DNA from: Paraphysomonas bandaiensis | Lineage: Eukaryota; Chrysophyceae | Direction of reading: 5' to 3' | Assembly: GCA_965644295.1 (NCBI GenBank) | Contig: CBFFRP010000335.1 | Location: 1-64,000 of the forward strand | DNA length: 64,000 nt | Shown: in pieces, positions 23,701 through 34,867 of the stretch | Layout: the number at the start of each line of letters is the position of its first letter | How positions within the stretch are numbered: the stretch's first letter is position 1 | Position numbers and translations under genes: made by a program | Notes under the pieces: generated by a model | What the model saw: the letters and a program-made list of their open reading frames with translations, nothing else | Told to the model about the DNA's origin: nothing | Database searches by the model: none

Positions 23701-26700
23701 GCTGGAAGTCTAGTGCATACAGATCGTAGTATTCGATTTTCATATGTACCGAACATTCTGTTGAACGCAACTTACATATGTACTCCCGCTGATGACAGAT
23801 TGAACTCAGTCAATGGAGGAAGTGTGATGGTGTTTAAAACAGATGTGCCTGTGTTTGTTTGTCTGTTTGTGGATAAACAATTGAAGAAGTTACCCGACTG
23901 GATGTATTGTCATGACTACCGCGAGTTTTCAGTTTTGTTAACTGCTCTGGACTCATCAAAGAAACAGCTGGTAGAACACTTCTATGGAGTGTATGGCAGA
24001 ATGTACGAGGCGGGTGAAACAATATCACTTCGCACGGGCTACTCGTCCCAGTCCAAGTCGATGTACAGTGCATGTGTTGTTGCCATTGACCGCCAGTCAC
24101 AGTCACACCTAAACTTAATTCAAGATATTGACTTGCAGGGGAGACATGATGATAGCAGTGAGATGTGTTGGGTAGAGGGCTCACACGGAGTGACCTACTT
24201 CAGTACTCGTAGTAACGGAAAATTGAACATTGGTATTGATGACGGTGCAGCGTGGTGTCAATCTGATATCTCTATGGCTGCAGTTGGTGGAGAGAAAGGA
24301 ACTTTTGAAATTTTACATGAACGTAAACACTATCAACTAGCATACAAGATTTATACTCTCCCTGGCATCTTCCAGCGAACTAAGGCATTGACTGTGATGC
24401 CCCGTTATGCCGTCACCAACTTCACGGAGGAGGATATTCAGATTTCATCTTCCATCCCGAGGAGGGGGGATGGGGACATGACTGTCACACCGTTCGCATC
24501 GAAATCGTGGCATATGCCGTCCAGTGCTTCGCACGGAACCAATGTTCACTTTAAAATTGGATCTAGCGAATGGAGTTTAGGACAAGTGGATATCAATGAA
24601 ATCGGTATCACTGAACTATTGTTACCATATAAGGATGGATCTTCTAACGAACCAGCTGTAATCAATGTGGGTGTCAAACTTGCCCTTTCCAGTGACAACT
24701 GCGCAATATCCATCGTGATTTGGAAATCTCGCAGCCCAGAGGCCGCGCCGATATCTATAAGAAACAATACGTCGGAGAGTATCATTGTACGCCAGAAATA
24801 TATGACGAATGAGACGCAGCCTAAATCAAGTACTAATGGGTCGTATGATGTGCTTGTTGCTCCGAATTCTTGGGTGCCTTTTGGCTGGGCATGTCCTGAG
24901 AACGAAAGAATCGTAGTAGTCACTACCGGTACTTCCTTTTCTTCCAATGAGCATGTTGTGGACGTTAATACTCGAGAAATATCGAAAAGACAAGATTTAA
25001 TTTGTACTGATGGAAGCAAGAAAAGTGTTTTTATGTCCTATGAATTAGGCGGCTGGGTCGTGGAAGTATCTGTCGACACCAATGATGAGAATGACAGAAA
25101 TGAATTTGATGAAGCTCATCCCAAAACCTTATCTTTTGTGTTAGATATAGCTGGGCTTGGTTTGTCTCTTGTTGCCGATTCCCCTACTCGAAGGGAGCTA
25201 TTGAACTTTTATCTTCAAAAACTAGATAGCATGTATAGCATCGAAGGTACTGCGACTTCTATTTCGTTAAATATTGGGGGCTTTCAAATTGATAACTACT
25301 CTGAGTCGGTCGTTTACCCAGTATTATTTCGTCCCATTGATCAGAAAAAAGCAAGCAGCAACAACAATGAAAATAGCCACGGTGATGATTTTATCCAGTT
25401 TTCACTTGTTCAAGAGAAGTTCGTCAGCGCGTCTACCTCTCTTAACTTCACTGTAATAAAATACTTGTCTGGGAGAATTCTACCGTTTTTGATTGAAATC
25501 GATTCTGCTACAATCCAGCTGTTGTTGAGTGATTGGCTTAGTGGTGCTACACAGAGTAGTCCTATTAGCTCCGCAGAAAAGAATCCAGAGCAATGGATTG
25601 CAAAGTACAGTGAAAGGACTTTATCATGCCAAGATCGCAGGTATCTGGTTGATGGATATGAAGCCCACAATAGGGTGAGGTTGGGCAAGTTGCTGTTTGA
25701 AAACGTAGTATTGCACCCAGTTATGTTGTCAGTGACTTTCCTTCACATGGACCTGCCATCTAGTCGGGAGGACACAAAGCATAATGTGTCATCATATGCT
25801 TTGGACCTGTTATCAGAAATTGCAAATGTTCAAGGCATGCAGCTCAAATTTGGATCGTTTATAGTCAGTAATGCTGTGGATGCAAAAGGTACACCAATTT
25901 TACACCTCGTACATAACGCCGCATACGTCATTTCGCATTGTATATCCATGTATCATAGTATGTGTTATCACAAAAGGAAAAACGTAACTAATCACTTCAT
26001 TTGTATTTCAGACTCCATGGCTGATCGTGTCAAAGGAAAGTATATTCGAGATGTCGCACTGCAACTCGGTTCTGTGCTCGGAAGCCTAACTATTATTGGG
26101 TCTCCGGCAGGTCTCGTGAGAAATATAAGTGGGGGGGTTCAAGATTTCTTCTATGGTAAGCTATGTCTATGCCACACTTTAAATTAATATTAATTGTATC
26201 TTGGTATTTGAGAAATTAGTAAGTGCACCTTTGTATTCAACTTATTATTTCCATCAGAACCTGCAGCTGGCATTGTCCAGAGTCCTCAGGATTTCGTGGT
26301 GGGATTATCAAAGGGAACTACGAAGCTTGTGTCTGGAGTTGTTGGTGGAGCCCTATCATCTACTGCGGCAGTGGTGGGCAGTGTATCCACGGGCGTGTCA
26401 TACTTCAGTGGTGATTCAGACTACGTTCGAGAGCGCGCGTTGAAGAAACAACGTCAAGCGGCCTCCAAATCTGGTGCTGCCTCGGGAATAAAGGATGGTG
26501 GTAGCAATGTACTCTCTGGCATTGGTTCTGGAGTGACAGGACTGTTTACGAAGCCGATACAAGGAGCTAAAGAAGGTGGTGTTGTGGGGCTCTTCAAAGG
26601 TATCGGCCAAGGCGTCGCAGGAGCGGCAATAAAGCCAGTGCTGGGGATCACAGATGGACTAACATCCATCACACAAGGCATTTCCAATCAACTTGGTGAT

Positions 26701-27720
26701 GAAATTATGGGAAGAGGTAATATTCGTCCGCCTCGGGCCTTAGTTCTTCAATCAATAAATGATCCTGAATCTCCACTAGTACTTCCTGAACTGAGTATTC
26801 CAGCTGCTGTGGCTAATGCCTATGTGTCCACCATAAACGAAAAGAATTCAACCAATGATGTGTTTATATCGGTCATCACACCACAGACAGAGTCACAAGT
26901 AATATTTACCAGGGACTTTGTTTACGTGGTTACAATAGGGAAGTCTTTGAATGAGTGGAAAGTGCCGTGGTCCAATTTCTCCCATGTAATGCTTGTGAAT
27001 GGTACAATTCGGATATTCGTTTTGAAAAAAGATGGCGAGTTATCGTGCAAGATCATTCCTTGTAGCTCTGCAGATACGGCAAAGGAACTTTACAGTGAGT
27101 TTATGAAGCACACTGCGCGGATGCAAAGCTCTAAGAACTGCACCACTGACGAAGCGCATTTGAACTTCTATGTCTTTGGAACAAAGAACAACATGTTGGT
27201 CCCGGCGAAAGCCTTGTCTGTTGAACAATTTCGGTTCATGGCATCCGAGAAACTAGATATTCCCGAAAATATGGATGTCAACGGCATACGGGAACGGATT
27301 GATGAAGCCGCCGTGTGGATGGTCAAATCATGGTCCACTATGCACAAAGCGGACACACGGCGCTGCTGTGTCGTCGCTTTAATTAACCGTTTTTCGGAAG
27401 ATGTTAATATTCATGAAATTGGTTTGGAGTGTGGGGACGACTGCTTTGTGGTCGGTAGTTGTAAATATTACGCATCTCGCGAAAAATCGCTCTCGGGAGT
27501 CCTATCTCAGGATGGCTTCTTGGTATTATTTTCCCACGCATTACCGCCAACATTTTCATCATCCGGTTGTGTAAAATTATTGATATCGACGACATCAGGG
27601 AGTGTATCCATTGGAACTGGCTCCAGCTTCTTATCAAAATCAGAAGCCCGCCTCTCTATGCAGTTTTTGGAGAAGACTATCAAACCCTGTTGGGGCAAGT
27701 ATGTGTTGGAGTTTGTGTAG
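17744..27720 (+). CDS. VPS13: VPS13-family bridge-like lipid transfer protein
   Basis: Four exons close exactly (17744-18784, 18886-25957, 26012-26155, 26258-27720; 9,720 nt, 3,239 aa), close to the usual family length of 3,100-3,200 or more. The N-terminus is a chorein domain: LSNVLTSVLGEFVEDF, LGVWNGNIALRRVRL, then the IDTLEIHIPWTSLESRPVQI strand. The segment before the second exon has the WWRYAL motif and resumes with a RERKRYMNLL helix. The middle is a long beta-rich rod with a Ser-rich linker near 20700-20930. The C-terminal ATG-C/DH-like region reads LGSVLGSL...GSPAGLV and QSPQDFVVGLSKGTTKLVSG, followed by amphipathic Gly-rich helices and a PH-like end. VPS13 proteins form hydrophobic grooves that move lipids between membranes at contact sites. 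The ATG at 17744 begins the conserved chorein sequence. The third-exon boundary uses a GTATGTG donor at 25958, the one that keeps the frame. Confidence 0.97.
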
Positions 27721-27743
27721 TAGTTGTATTATAGTTTTTACTG

Positions 27744-27749
27744 AATAAA
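27744..27749 (+). terminator. Candidate poly(A) signal of VPS13
   Basis: AATAAA lies 24 bp after the VPS13 stop codon. Position and sequence fit a cleavage/polyadenylation signal, though the distance is short and the DNA is AT-rich. Confidence 0.4.
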
Positions 27750-28281
27750 ATTCCCTCCTAAGTTATTGCGGTTTCGATTTATCAAGAGAACTATTCGACA
27801 TAATTTTGTTAATTCAATATATTTGATGCTTCTGGCATAGCGTGCAGTACTGAAAATATAGATTTTATTAGCGTAATGCAACTATACTATTAAAGGGTTA
27901 GCTAAGAGTAAGTCTTATATACTTGGTGTACGGTATGATAAAACTATTCGAAGGTGATTTAAATTGGCTTTGGAAGACATTGTGTATTACTGGGTTATGT
28001 ATAACAGGAGAGATAACAAGGTTGTGTTGCTATAGCAACACATCAATCGCCAAGCCCTATCTTGAGCAGGTACTATATTTTCTGTTATTTTGCATATTTT
28101 ATTCCTATTCCTGTTGTTGCAGTTTTGTACATTCTATATTTAAATGCTACACAGATATTGCTAGCGATAAACATCAGCACGCTACAAGTACGTACTTCGG
28201 ATTAGATTCTAGTTAAGACTCCCACTCAGTGAAAATATCAGAAATTACCACAACAAACAACTACTACTTAGCATGATATCA
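27750..28281. other. 3' spacer with an 18-bp perfect palindrome
   Basis: No gene is seen. GTGTTGCTATAGCAACAC at 28024-28041 is a perfect inverted repeat. The segment 28130-28195 is loosely similar to the end of the 288-bp repeat found at 36350 and 47266. Confidence 0.4.
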
Positions 28282-28412
28282 CCGTTTGCGTATGCTGATG
28301 GTTCAGCTTCTCCGGTAGAGCTTTAGTCATCATGTCTGTTGGCACATGTGTTAGCCTGACAGTACGATCTTCCACTTGCTCTCGAATCCAACGTACATTC
28401 TTGGAGCGTTTA
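28282..28412 (-). pseudogene. Copia RNase H C-terminal fragment
   Basis: Minus-strand translation gives KRSKNVRWIREQVEDRTVRL, then a THVPTDMMTKALPEKL segment. This matches the end of copia RNase H (RTKHIDIRYHFIRE...VPT-EM-ADILTKPL). The His-Ile core is deleted and a few residues are missing, so it is a remnant and not part of the element at 1-3.5 kb. A possible upstream piece of the same dead element lies at 28600-28720. Confidence 0.65.
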
Positions 28413-28598
28413 GGTCAACCTTCAAGACTCAAAAAGATCGTGGTTAGCAATATATATAATTTGAACTTGCCCTCAACAATATGTCGGACTTGCACCGTTT
28501 CGTAGTGTTCTGGGGGATATAGCTGTATTTGCCACTCTTGAGATTGCAGCGCTCCAACCGAATAGCTATGACAAAATTCTGCTGGGATTCGACGGCCC

Positions 28599-28901
28599 CG
28601 TCACCATCTTTCTGAACAGTATTACTTACCCTGCTCGTGCGCTTTCGTATGGTACCTCTTCTTCCGGGTCGTCGTTGAATATGTCGCCGCCACGAATGTC
28701 GACGACATTATTCTTCCCGTTGCACTTATCCTACACCATTACACACAGTTAGTACAGTGTATATAGTAACAACGCAAAACAATAATCAGAACAATACCGC
28801 ATATTATACACGAACGACTACCCCGTCACCATCTTTATGATCAGTATTACTTATCCTGCTCGTGCGCTTTCGTGGCACGTCTCTTCCTCCGGGACGTCGT
28901 T
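28599..28901. repeat. Imperfect direct duplication of about 80 bp
   Basis: The segment 28599-28677 (CCCCGTCACCATCTTT... to ...GTCGTCGTT) recurs at 28821-28901 with about a dozen changes, 222 bp apart in the same orientation. Read on the minus strand, the first copy gives an open acidic stretch (FNDDPEEEVPYESARA) ending at a GTAAGT donor-like site, which might be debris of the copia linker or of a host exon. The second copy is joined directly to fold-back arm sequence at 28905. Confidence 0.55.
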
Positions 28902-28904
28902 ACT

Positions 28905-29765
28905 AATTAGTGCCCCTTGTACCACACAAGTATTGCCTATGAGTGGGCAGAACAATATCTGCTGACTATATATGCGGCTCACGTTAGTTTTCCTGGGAAA
29001 CATCTCCGGTACCACCAGAACACCACGAAGAATTGCAAGTCCGACTTGTGGTGTTCTGGTGGGAAAAAAGTACCGGAGATATTTCCCCCGGAAACTAACG
29101 TGAGCCGCATATATATTATATAGTCAGCAGATACTGTTCTGCCCACTCATAGGCAAATGCTTGTGTGGTACAAGGGACACTAAGGACACTTATTAGTGTC
29201 CCTTGTGTAGACGTCTTTGGGCCTTGACGAATAAACGGACATCCGGGGTATTGAACGTAAGTGGAGAGTATGTTTAAAATACGGCTTCTATTATTACTGG
29301 TAAACGTACCAGAAGTTCAGTTGATTATCGCTTGTATGAATAGCACTTGGTAATATATAGAGTACTATAGTATGCATGTATTATATATATAAATGTAACC
29401 GTTACAATAACCATTACATTTTCACTTCTTGGACCTGTAACTAATATAAAATTTATTGGAGAACAAGGGGCATGGGATGAAGTTGGCTGGTCGGGTCGAG
29501 AGTTGCACAGAATACACCAATGTCAAATTCCAGCAGAGTGAGTAGCTACTCCATGGGCTGCCTACTGAAGTCAAGAATCCGGGCTAGTTTACCTTAAGGA
29601 CAGAGCAAAAGTGGTTGCGCCTTGGTGCTATCGGTGACGCAGAAGGAGCTTTCGTAGCGCAAAATAGTAGGATATCAGAGTTAGCACAAGTTCGTTAAAT
29701 TATTTTTTTGCTACATTAGTTCTGTCTCTTACACGCCTATTGCTAATAATCAGAGTTTCACTACT
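28905..29765. mobile_element. Fold-back element locus 2, with a compact 250-bp palindrome
   Basis: The stretch 28905-29045 and the stretch 29046-29205 are inverted copies (ACCACACAAG, TATGAGTGGGCAGAACA, GCGGCTCACGTTAGT, CCGGTAC, ACACCACGAA), meeting near 29045. Outer arm sequence continues to 29250. After about 300 bp of other AT-rich sequence, the right-hand outer part (GGCTGCCTACTGAAGTCAAG at about 29559, the structured module at 29608-29665, and CGCCTATTGCTAATAATCAG near 29735) completes one side. A detached inner-arm fragment lies at 28465-28515. The left outer arm is missing or replaced by the copia debris. Confidence 0.75.
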
Positions 29766-30243
29766 AATTTGAACTTACTTTCTGTGTCTACTTTTTACTG
29801 GGATATGCGAGTTATATATTCAGTAAAACGCTGCAATGCTAGTGACCAAGGTAATGCATGAAACGCTTACCCGGATCACGGCAAGCAACGCGAAAAGTAT
29901 AATCATATATCGAATCATTAATATTTACTCAGCATTGTCATTTTTATTACAGATTTGTATGAAGTATATGGTACATCGTCCCTCACACTTTAGCTTTGAT
30001 ATTTAATCACTGCTAGAAAGTACTACATATACAACAGGAAAATGAATTAGGTGTAACTTGATGAAGCTATAATCAAAAAGCTATGTCGACATCAGGAACT
30101 ATAATGATATATATTATCATTCTTTGATTCTTTGAACATTAAGTGTTGACAAGAATAATTTATGCTCCGTGTACGTAGTGCTAATTAAAATCTTAAATAC
30201 CATCTTATCCCTCTCACACAGTTACATCTACCAACCAATTTTA
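29766..30243. other. AT-rich 3' spacer, nothing recognised
   Basis: Dense stops in all frames and no repeat that I can match. It probably contains the 3' ends of two convergent transcripts, from VPS13 and the PhyH gene. Confidence 0.4.
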
Positions 30244-31903
30244 TCAAGCACTACTGTTGTCAAATCTATATACCCTACAACAATCCAAAAATTCAGTATC
30301 ACCTCGCTGTAGTCTAGCCAACAGGGGCTTATGTTCAGACCAGGGGTTGTCCAAGACCTCACGTTCACGTGCAGGTGATTCGTAATCCACATCTGATGAT
30401 TGAACCCGGAAAAATACCATTTCTCGGGATCCGAAGGGTATGTGACCATCAGCCGTTGGAAAATTTCTATGAGTGTTAGTACCAAAGTTGTATCCTCCAC
30501 GGTGTGGCAAAAGGACATGAGCAAACACACAGTCGCCAGCTCGTAATGTGAGTTGCTGTGGATCACCAAGATCAGGTAAACGTGAACTCACTTTCAGGTG
30601 GCGACTTGTAATAAGTTCCTGCTGCTGAACACACACACTTGGGTGCAATGGAGCTGGGCTATCATTACATTCTTCTTCATGCTGTAGAGAGGAAAGAACA
30701 GAAGAAGGACTTTTCAGTAACGCATAATCGTGCCACTGGCGCACCGTATGCCCCCCCGGAAAAACAGTAAAATTCCCACAATCTTCGATTATCTGATCGT
30801 TCAATGCAATTCCTATTATCACCGACCAATGATCAGGAAATCGTGCTCCTGTAGCATTGGCCTGGCCATCTAAATGATATTCTTTTCCTGGTCTACACGA
30901 GAACGATACTTCCTTCTCTTTACTATTTAGTTTATTCTTTTTTTTCGCTTGGGAAGGCTTCATTGGTGTTCGAATGGCAATTTGTGTGTAAAATAGACCT
31001 TTCACAGGGCCTATCAAATCCGAAAGCCGACCACGAATCGAGGGAGATTCTAACAGTAATCTCAACACAGGAAAGTGCTCAATAGGCTGTTTTTGAGTAA
31101 GTATATCTGAGAAGTTAAGCATGTAGTGGCATCTCCAGTCATCTGGTCGCTTACTCTGCATGACCCACCCCTCCCAGCTCCTGTCAATGTACGCCCGACA
31201 TGATGATATCACTTCAGAATCCACCGCATGTGGTAGACAGAAGTATCCGTCACGAATGAAGCGCTCCGCCTCTGTAGGAGAGAGAGAGTGATCGCATGAG
31301 ACCTCGTCGTTAAGGAAGAATCGCACAGCTCTACTCTGTCGCTCCACATCTGCTTCGATATGCTCGATGTCACGGATATGCAGATGACCTGAGGTGTACA
31401 GGACACCCCGGGATTGGAAATTGTCCATCAGGTCCACGCAGGAGCGCTCATCCACTCCAATGCAATGGACTGTCCATTCCACCACACTGTTGTGCCATGG
31501 TGTACCTCCACACTGATGTAGGTGTACCATGGGTGTGTTGACCAGTACACCACGTTCCCTGGCCTTGCGTAGTACGAAATTATGGATACTCTCGTCACAC
31601 GCACTCTGTAGGTGAACGAAATTAGTTTTTTTGCATGAAATCCTAGATTATACAGTATATAAATCTATAGTTTTCAATAAAAAACCTTATTTCGGCTGAT
31701 ATTTAGTTAGTATATCGATACTATATACAGTATATAATCATGAGCTCAACACATGCATTACATATACTTACATCACTGCACATGTTTGTCTGCTGAATGT
31801 AGCGATTCCAGAATGCAGCATCGGCACCAAGCGCAAGATATCGTTGAGTAGTTTCTCGGGTATGCAGAAGTATAATTTCGTGAAAGAATATAAATAGGGT
31901 CAT
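30244..31903 (-). CDS. Phytanoyl-CoA dioxygenase (PhyH)-domain protein
   Basis: Two exons join in phase (31903-31772 and 31605-30244; 497 aa). From about residue 165 the protein resembles Fe(II)/2-oxoglutarate oxygenases of the PhyH family: FIRDGYFCLPHAV start, YHLDGQ with the His-x-Asp iron ligands, NFTVFPGGH, and distal AHVLLPHRGGYN with the third His. The Arg that would bind 2-oxoglutarate is probably in the following THRNFP segment. The N-terminal 160 residues (FWNRYIQQTNMCSD, RKARERGVLVNTPM, ...HQCGGTPWHNS...) are not PhyH and I do not recognise them. The substrate cannot be deduced. The ATG at 31903 is the first in frame, but an additional upstream exon is possible. Confidence 0.8.
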
Positions 31904-32851
31904 TTCGAAACCCTCCAGCAATCATGTACAGTTTGAAACCCCGTAACCTTGACTGTATGAAGACACTAGATGATGTACCCTTGTGTACCGCGACACCTCT
32001 GCCCTCGCGTTCCTAATACGACAATCCCGCAATCAAGTATTCTGTATTAAATAGCATGTATGATTGCAAATGATTCACATGTATCCTCAATTCGAGCTGC
32101 ATATCGAAGCGTGGGGAAGTAATGTGGGTGCGAGACTGTCTCTCGTGTAGTTGCATTCACGAAGGACGCTCAACGTGGCACATGTAAGTCCAAGTCTCAA
32201 TTAATTAGGTTATTATCAGACCCTTATCATCTAGAGAAGAGATGAATATAGTTCTTGACCACGCTTGCAATGTTTGGGTGGTTTGATGATTGACTTGGAG
32301 TAGGAAGGGAGCTAGATGAAGAGTTTCTGTGGTAGAGAAGCATACGCGAGATTAGCACTGTTGACTTTCGCCTGCAATTTTTATTTTTTGCAATGACTTT
32401 TTGTCTTGTTTTGTTGTAAATAGCATACACATGAGCTCTATATCTGCTCAATGACATAGTAAAATTGTCAGTGGTAGTTTCGATAATGAATCCTTATTTT
32501 GTGTTTGCGCGTTTAATAATTATTCTACTCAATTACTATTAATGATTAATGTTTGTAAATGTTCCGTCTTCTCAATTACAACAATTCTATGAAATCTAAA
32601 GTCTATTATCTCCAAATACGGTGTTTGCACGTAGCAGTGTAATATCTGTAGAATGAGGTGTCTAACGTAACCGTAGAAGTGCAAGAGACTATGTCAAGTA
32701 TGTTTCGATGAAAAGCATATAAGGGTAAAAATTAATAATTCGTAGTTTGGATTTTAGTAAATTAGTTGGCTTGCCATCATGTTTTCGAATAGCAATCATG
32801 CTTTCGACAGTACACATTACACCGCAGCATATTCAAAATGTAGATAGACTA
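31904..32851. other. Spacer between two tandem minus-strand genes
   Basis: No supported gene. A 76-codon, Lys/Ser-rich minus-strand frame (32457-32227) has no recognisable domain and could be chance. It should contain the promoter of the PhyH gene near 31904 and the 3' UTR of the DUF262-like gene near 32851. Confidence 0.4.
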
Positions 32852-34045
32852 TCAGGCATCTGCCGGAGGACCATTTACATAAGAATCGAATCTTGTTACA
32901 AGAATCTCAACATTTTGTAGGTTAAAATGAGCACTGGATCCAGGTTTCGTTCGAAGCTTGTCTGGAACTCCCACGCTCTCATCAGCAGTCATGAAGCAAA
33001 TAAAATTGTCCAATTCTGCATTGGGCCTCTCCGCAATAAGTATCATTGCGATTAAAAGTCGGCGAAAGTCTGTGCAGCGTGTAGTAGATCTGTTTTGAGA
33101 TTTACCTGCAGGTGACAACGCGCTGTATACACATGAAAGTGCTTCGCAACGTTTACCAATTTCCTTGATGGCTACAGATCGTTCCTCCTTTGTAGCAAGT
33201 CCATCGTTTGCAGCTTCAAACTTGCCACCTTGATTCATATTCAACAACATACCAACCATAGACTCACCGAACCCGTCAATATAACTCAATTCAGTGAAAA
33301 CTCCGCCACGAGGTTTTAACCAAAAGTTGAAAGCAATCATATATCCTGCAAGAATCTTTGAGTTGCGTATGTTGTCTCCAGACAAGTGAGCAGTCAGAAT
33401 TTTTGAGAGTTGGTCAAATAAGTTCACGTCAGTGGTGATGTCCTCCGCGAGTGCTACAAAGTCGATGATGGACCGGTGGGCATGAATCTTTTCACCTAAG
33501 CTGAAAGGAAGGCCAGAATTAAGAGCCATAAATATGCCCACTTCAGTGGTTCGATTAATTCTTTCGAAAGATAAAAATTTCAAGACACGCGTTCGGAAAG
33601 CAAGTTTCACTTTGTCAGTCAAATTCTCGTAATAATATGAAGTGTCTCCAATCGGGATATCAAAGTTACCATTGTAAAAAGCCACAATGGCATTTACTCG
33701 GTGCCCACCATCTATTATGTTATCGGTAGAGCCTTTTCTCGCGATTACAATTGGCACTGAGCAGACGGGTCCTCCAGTAATTAATTCCAGGATATACCCC
33801 TGCTTCTTTTCCAATGGCCATGTCGATGAATTCCTCTGGTAGATATTAGTCACCTCTACCAATCTTGTAGCACACAGGTTTGTGGTGACTGATGTGATAA
33901 TATGACAGACTTCTTTCCCCATCTCGTCGACTTTGACCTTGCGGGAATCCACAAGCTTATCCATATGATGAGCGTCAAGCTGGTTATCATCTTCCTCATC
34001 AAAGGCGTCTGAGTGGGTGCGAGAGTTTCCAACTAGAATTGACAT
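32852..34045 (-). CDS. DUF262/GmrSD N-terminal-like (ParB fold) protein
   Basis: An intronless 397-aa frame. Residues 66-130 read TNIYQRNSSTWPLEKKQGYI, then a stretch ending IPIVIA, then IDGGHRVNAIVAFYNG. This is the layout of the DUF262 domain found in bacterial GmrSD-type modification-dependent nucleases and in giant-virus proteins (YQR..W...K....I..I..G.P.P.I....-IDGQQR). Here the nucleotide-binding DGQQR is DGGHR. The rest, helical with Cys/Lys-rich stretches (about 160-397), has no HNH or other nuclease motif that I can see, so nuclease activity is not supported. Absence of introns among intron-rich neighbours and the prokaryote/virus-like domain suggest lateral origin. It diverges from CKS1 across 396 bp. 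Confidence 0.7.
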   Translation of the reverse strand: MSILVGNSRTHSDAFDEEDDNQLDAHHMDKLVDSRKVKVDEMGKEVCHIITSVTTNLCATRLVEVTNIYQRNSSTWPLEKKQGYILELITGGPVCSVPIVIARKGSTDNIIDGGHRVNAIVAFYNGNFDIPIGDTSYYYENLTDKVKLAFRTRVLKFLSFERINRTTEVGIFMALNSGLPFSLGEKIHAHRSIIDFVALAEDITTDVNLFDQLSKILTAHLSGDNIRNSKILAGYMIAFNFWLKPRGGVFTELSYIDGFGESMVGMLLNMNQGGKFEAANDGLATKEERSVAIKEIGKRCEALSCVYSALSPAGKSQNRSTTRCTDFRRLLIAMILIAERPNAELDNFICFMTADESVGVPDKLRTKPGSSAHFNLQNVEILVTRFDSYVNGPPADA

Positions 34046-34441
34046 TGACTTGAACAGTTTATTGGTTGTATTGTAATTGCTTTAATTGTGACATTGAGGA
34101 CTCCTCGTCGACAGTGCTGCCGACTCGCTCATCCTTGTCGTGAAAGACCTAAAAACAATGTCCTCCTCCGTCCTCGAAGACATATGGACAAAAAGAGTAT
34201 GTACTATACTGTACTGTATTCTGAAGGTTATACAGCTCACCACTGGAACTGAAGAATCAGTGTTCTTTAAAGATCCATCCAATTCAAAATACCCGTTGGC
34301 ACATTTTTTGTTGCAGTGATGTGATACTGGATCGACTCATACACTACTAACGATACACACACACATTCTTCATTACTCATAGCAGTATTGTTACAGTACA
34401 CAAGAGATAATAGTGGGTGAAAGAGTGTATTCCTAATCAAA
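34046..34441. promoter_or_regulatory. Divergent spacer between the DUF262-like gene and CKS1
   Basis: 396 bp between two head-to-head start codons, free of repeats. ACACACAC at about 34357-34364 is the only simple-sequence feature. It presumably carries both promoters. Confidence 0.45.
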
Positions 34442-34867
34442 ATGTCGAACAGAGTATGTTGTTTTCAATTGTTTATTAATGTAGATTGATATTTGATTTT
34501 TCAGATTGAGTACTCTGAGAAATATATGGATGGGATCTACGAATACAGGCACGTCATCCTTCCAAGAGAAATGGCAAAGGGCCTTCCCAAAGGACGAACT
34601 TTGTCGGAACAGGAGTGGCGTGGATCTGGGATTCAGCAGAGCAGGGGCTGGGAGCACTATGCTGTTCACAGGTATTTGTTGACAGAATACGTGAACAGAG
34701 CGGATCTAAAGTTGTATATATGTTTATTGTGTAGGCCTGAGCCACACATTCTTCTTTTTCGCCGACCCCTGGGTACTGATCCTGTATCTGGTGAAGTTGA
34801 CCCTGAGCTCGAGCGCGAGGCAAAACAGCAGTACCAGCAGGAGCTTGCCATGAACATGCATAAGTGA
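34442..34867 (+). CDS. CKS1: CKS1, cyclin-dependent kinase regulatory subunit
   Basis: Three exons (34442-34453, 34505-34671, 34735-34867) give a 103-aa protein. It contains all CKS landmarks: [20 protein letters not shown], the [20 protein letters not shown] block, and [13 protein letters not shown], which forms the CDK- and phosphate-binding face. The hinge that allows beta-strand exchange is present (HxPEPH, here RPEPH). It is a small adaptor that binds CDK and directs multisite phosphorylation and ubiquitination of cell-cycle regulators. The first exon is only four codons (MSNR), too short to be found by frame length. The C-terminal tail ([19 protein letters not shown]) is a helical extension of about 25 residues. 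Confidence 0.97.

Noticed and set aside
28024-28041. X-box-like palindrome as an RFX site
   Set aside because: RFX regulation is known mainly in opisthokonts and amoebozoans, and no ciliary gene lies adjacent. Reported only as a palindrome.
32227-32457. 76-codon basic minus-strand frame
   Set aside because: No splice partner, domain or conserved feature. Compatible with chance in AT-rich DNA, though a small exon cannot be excluded.
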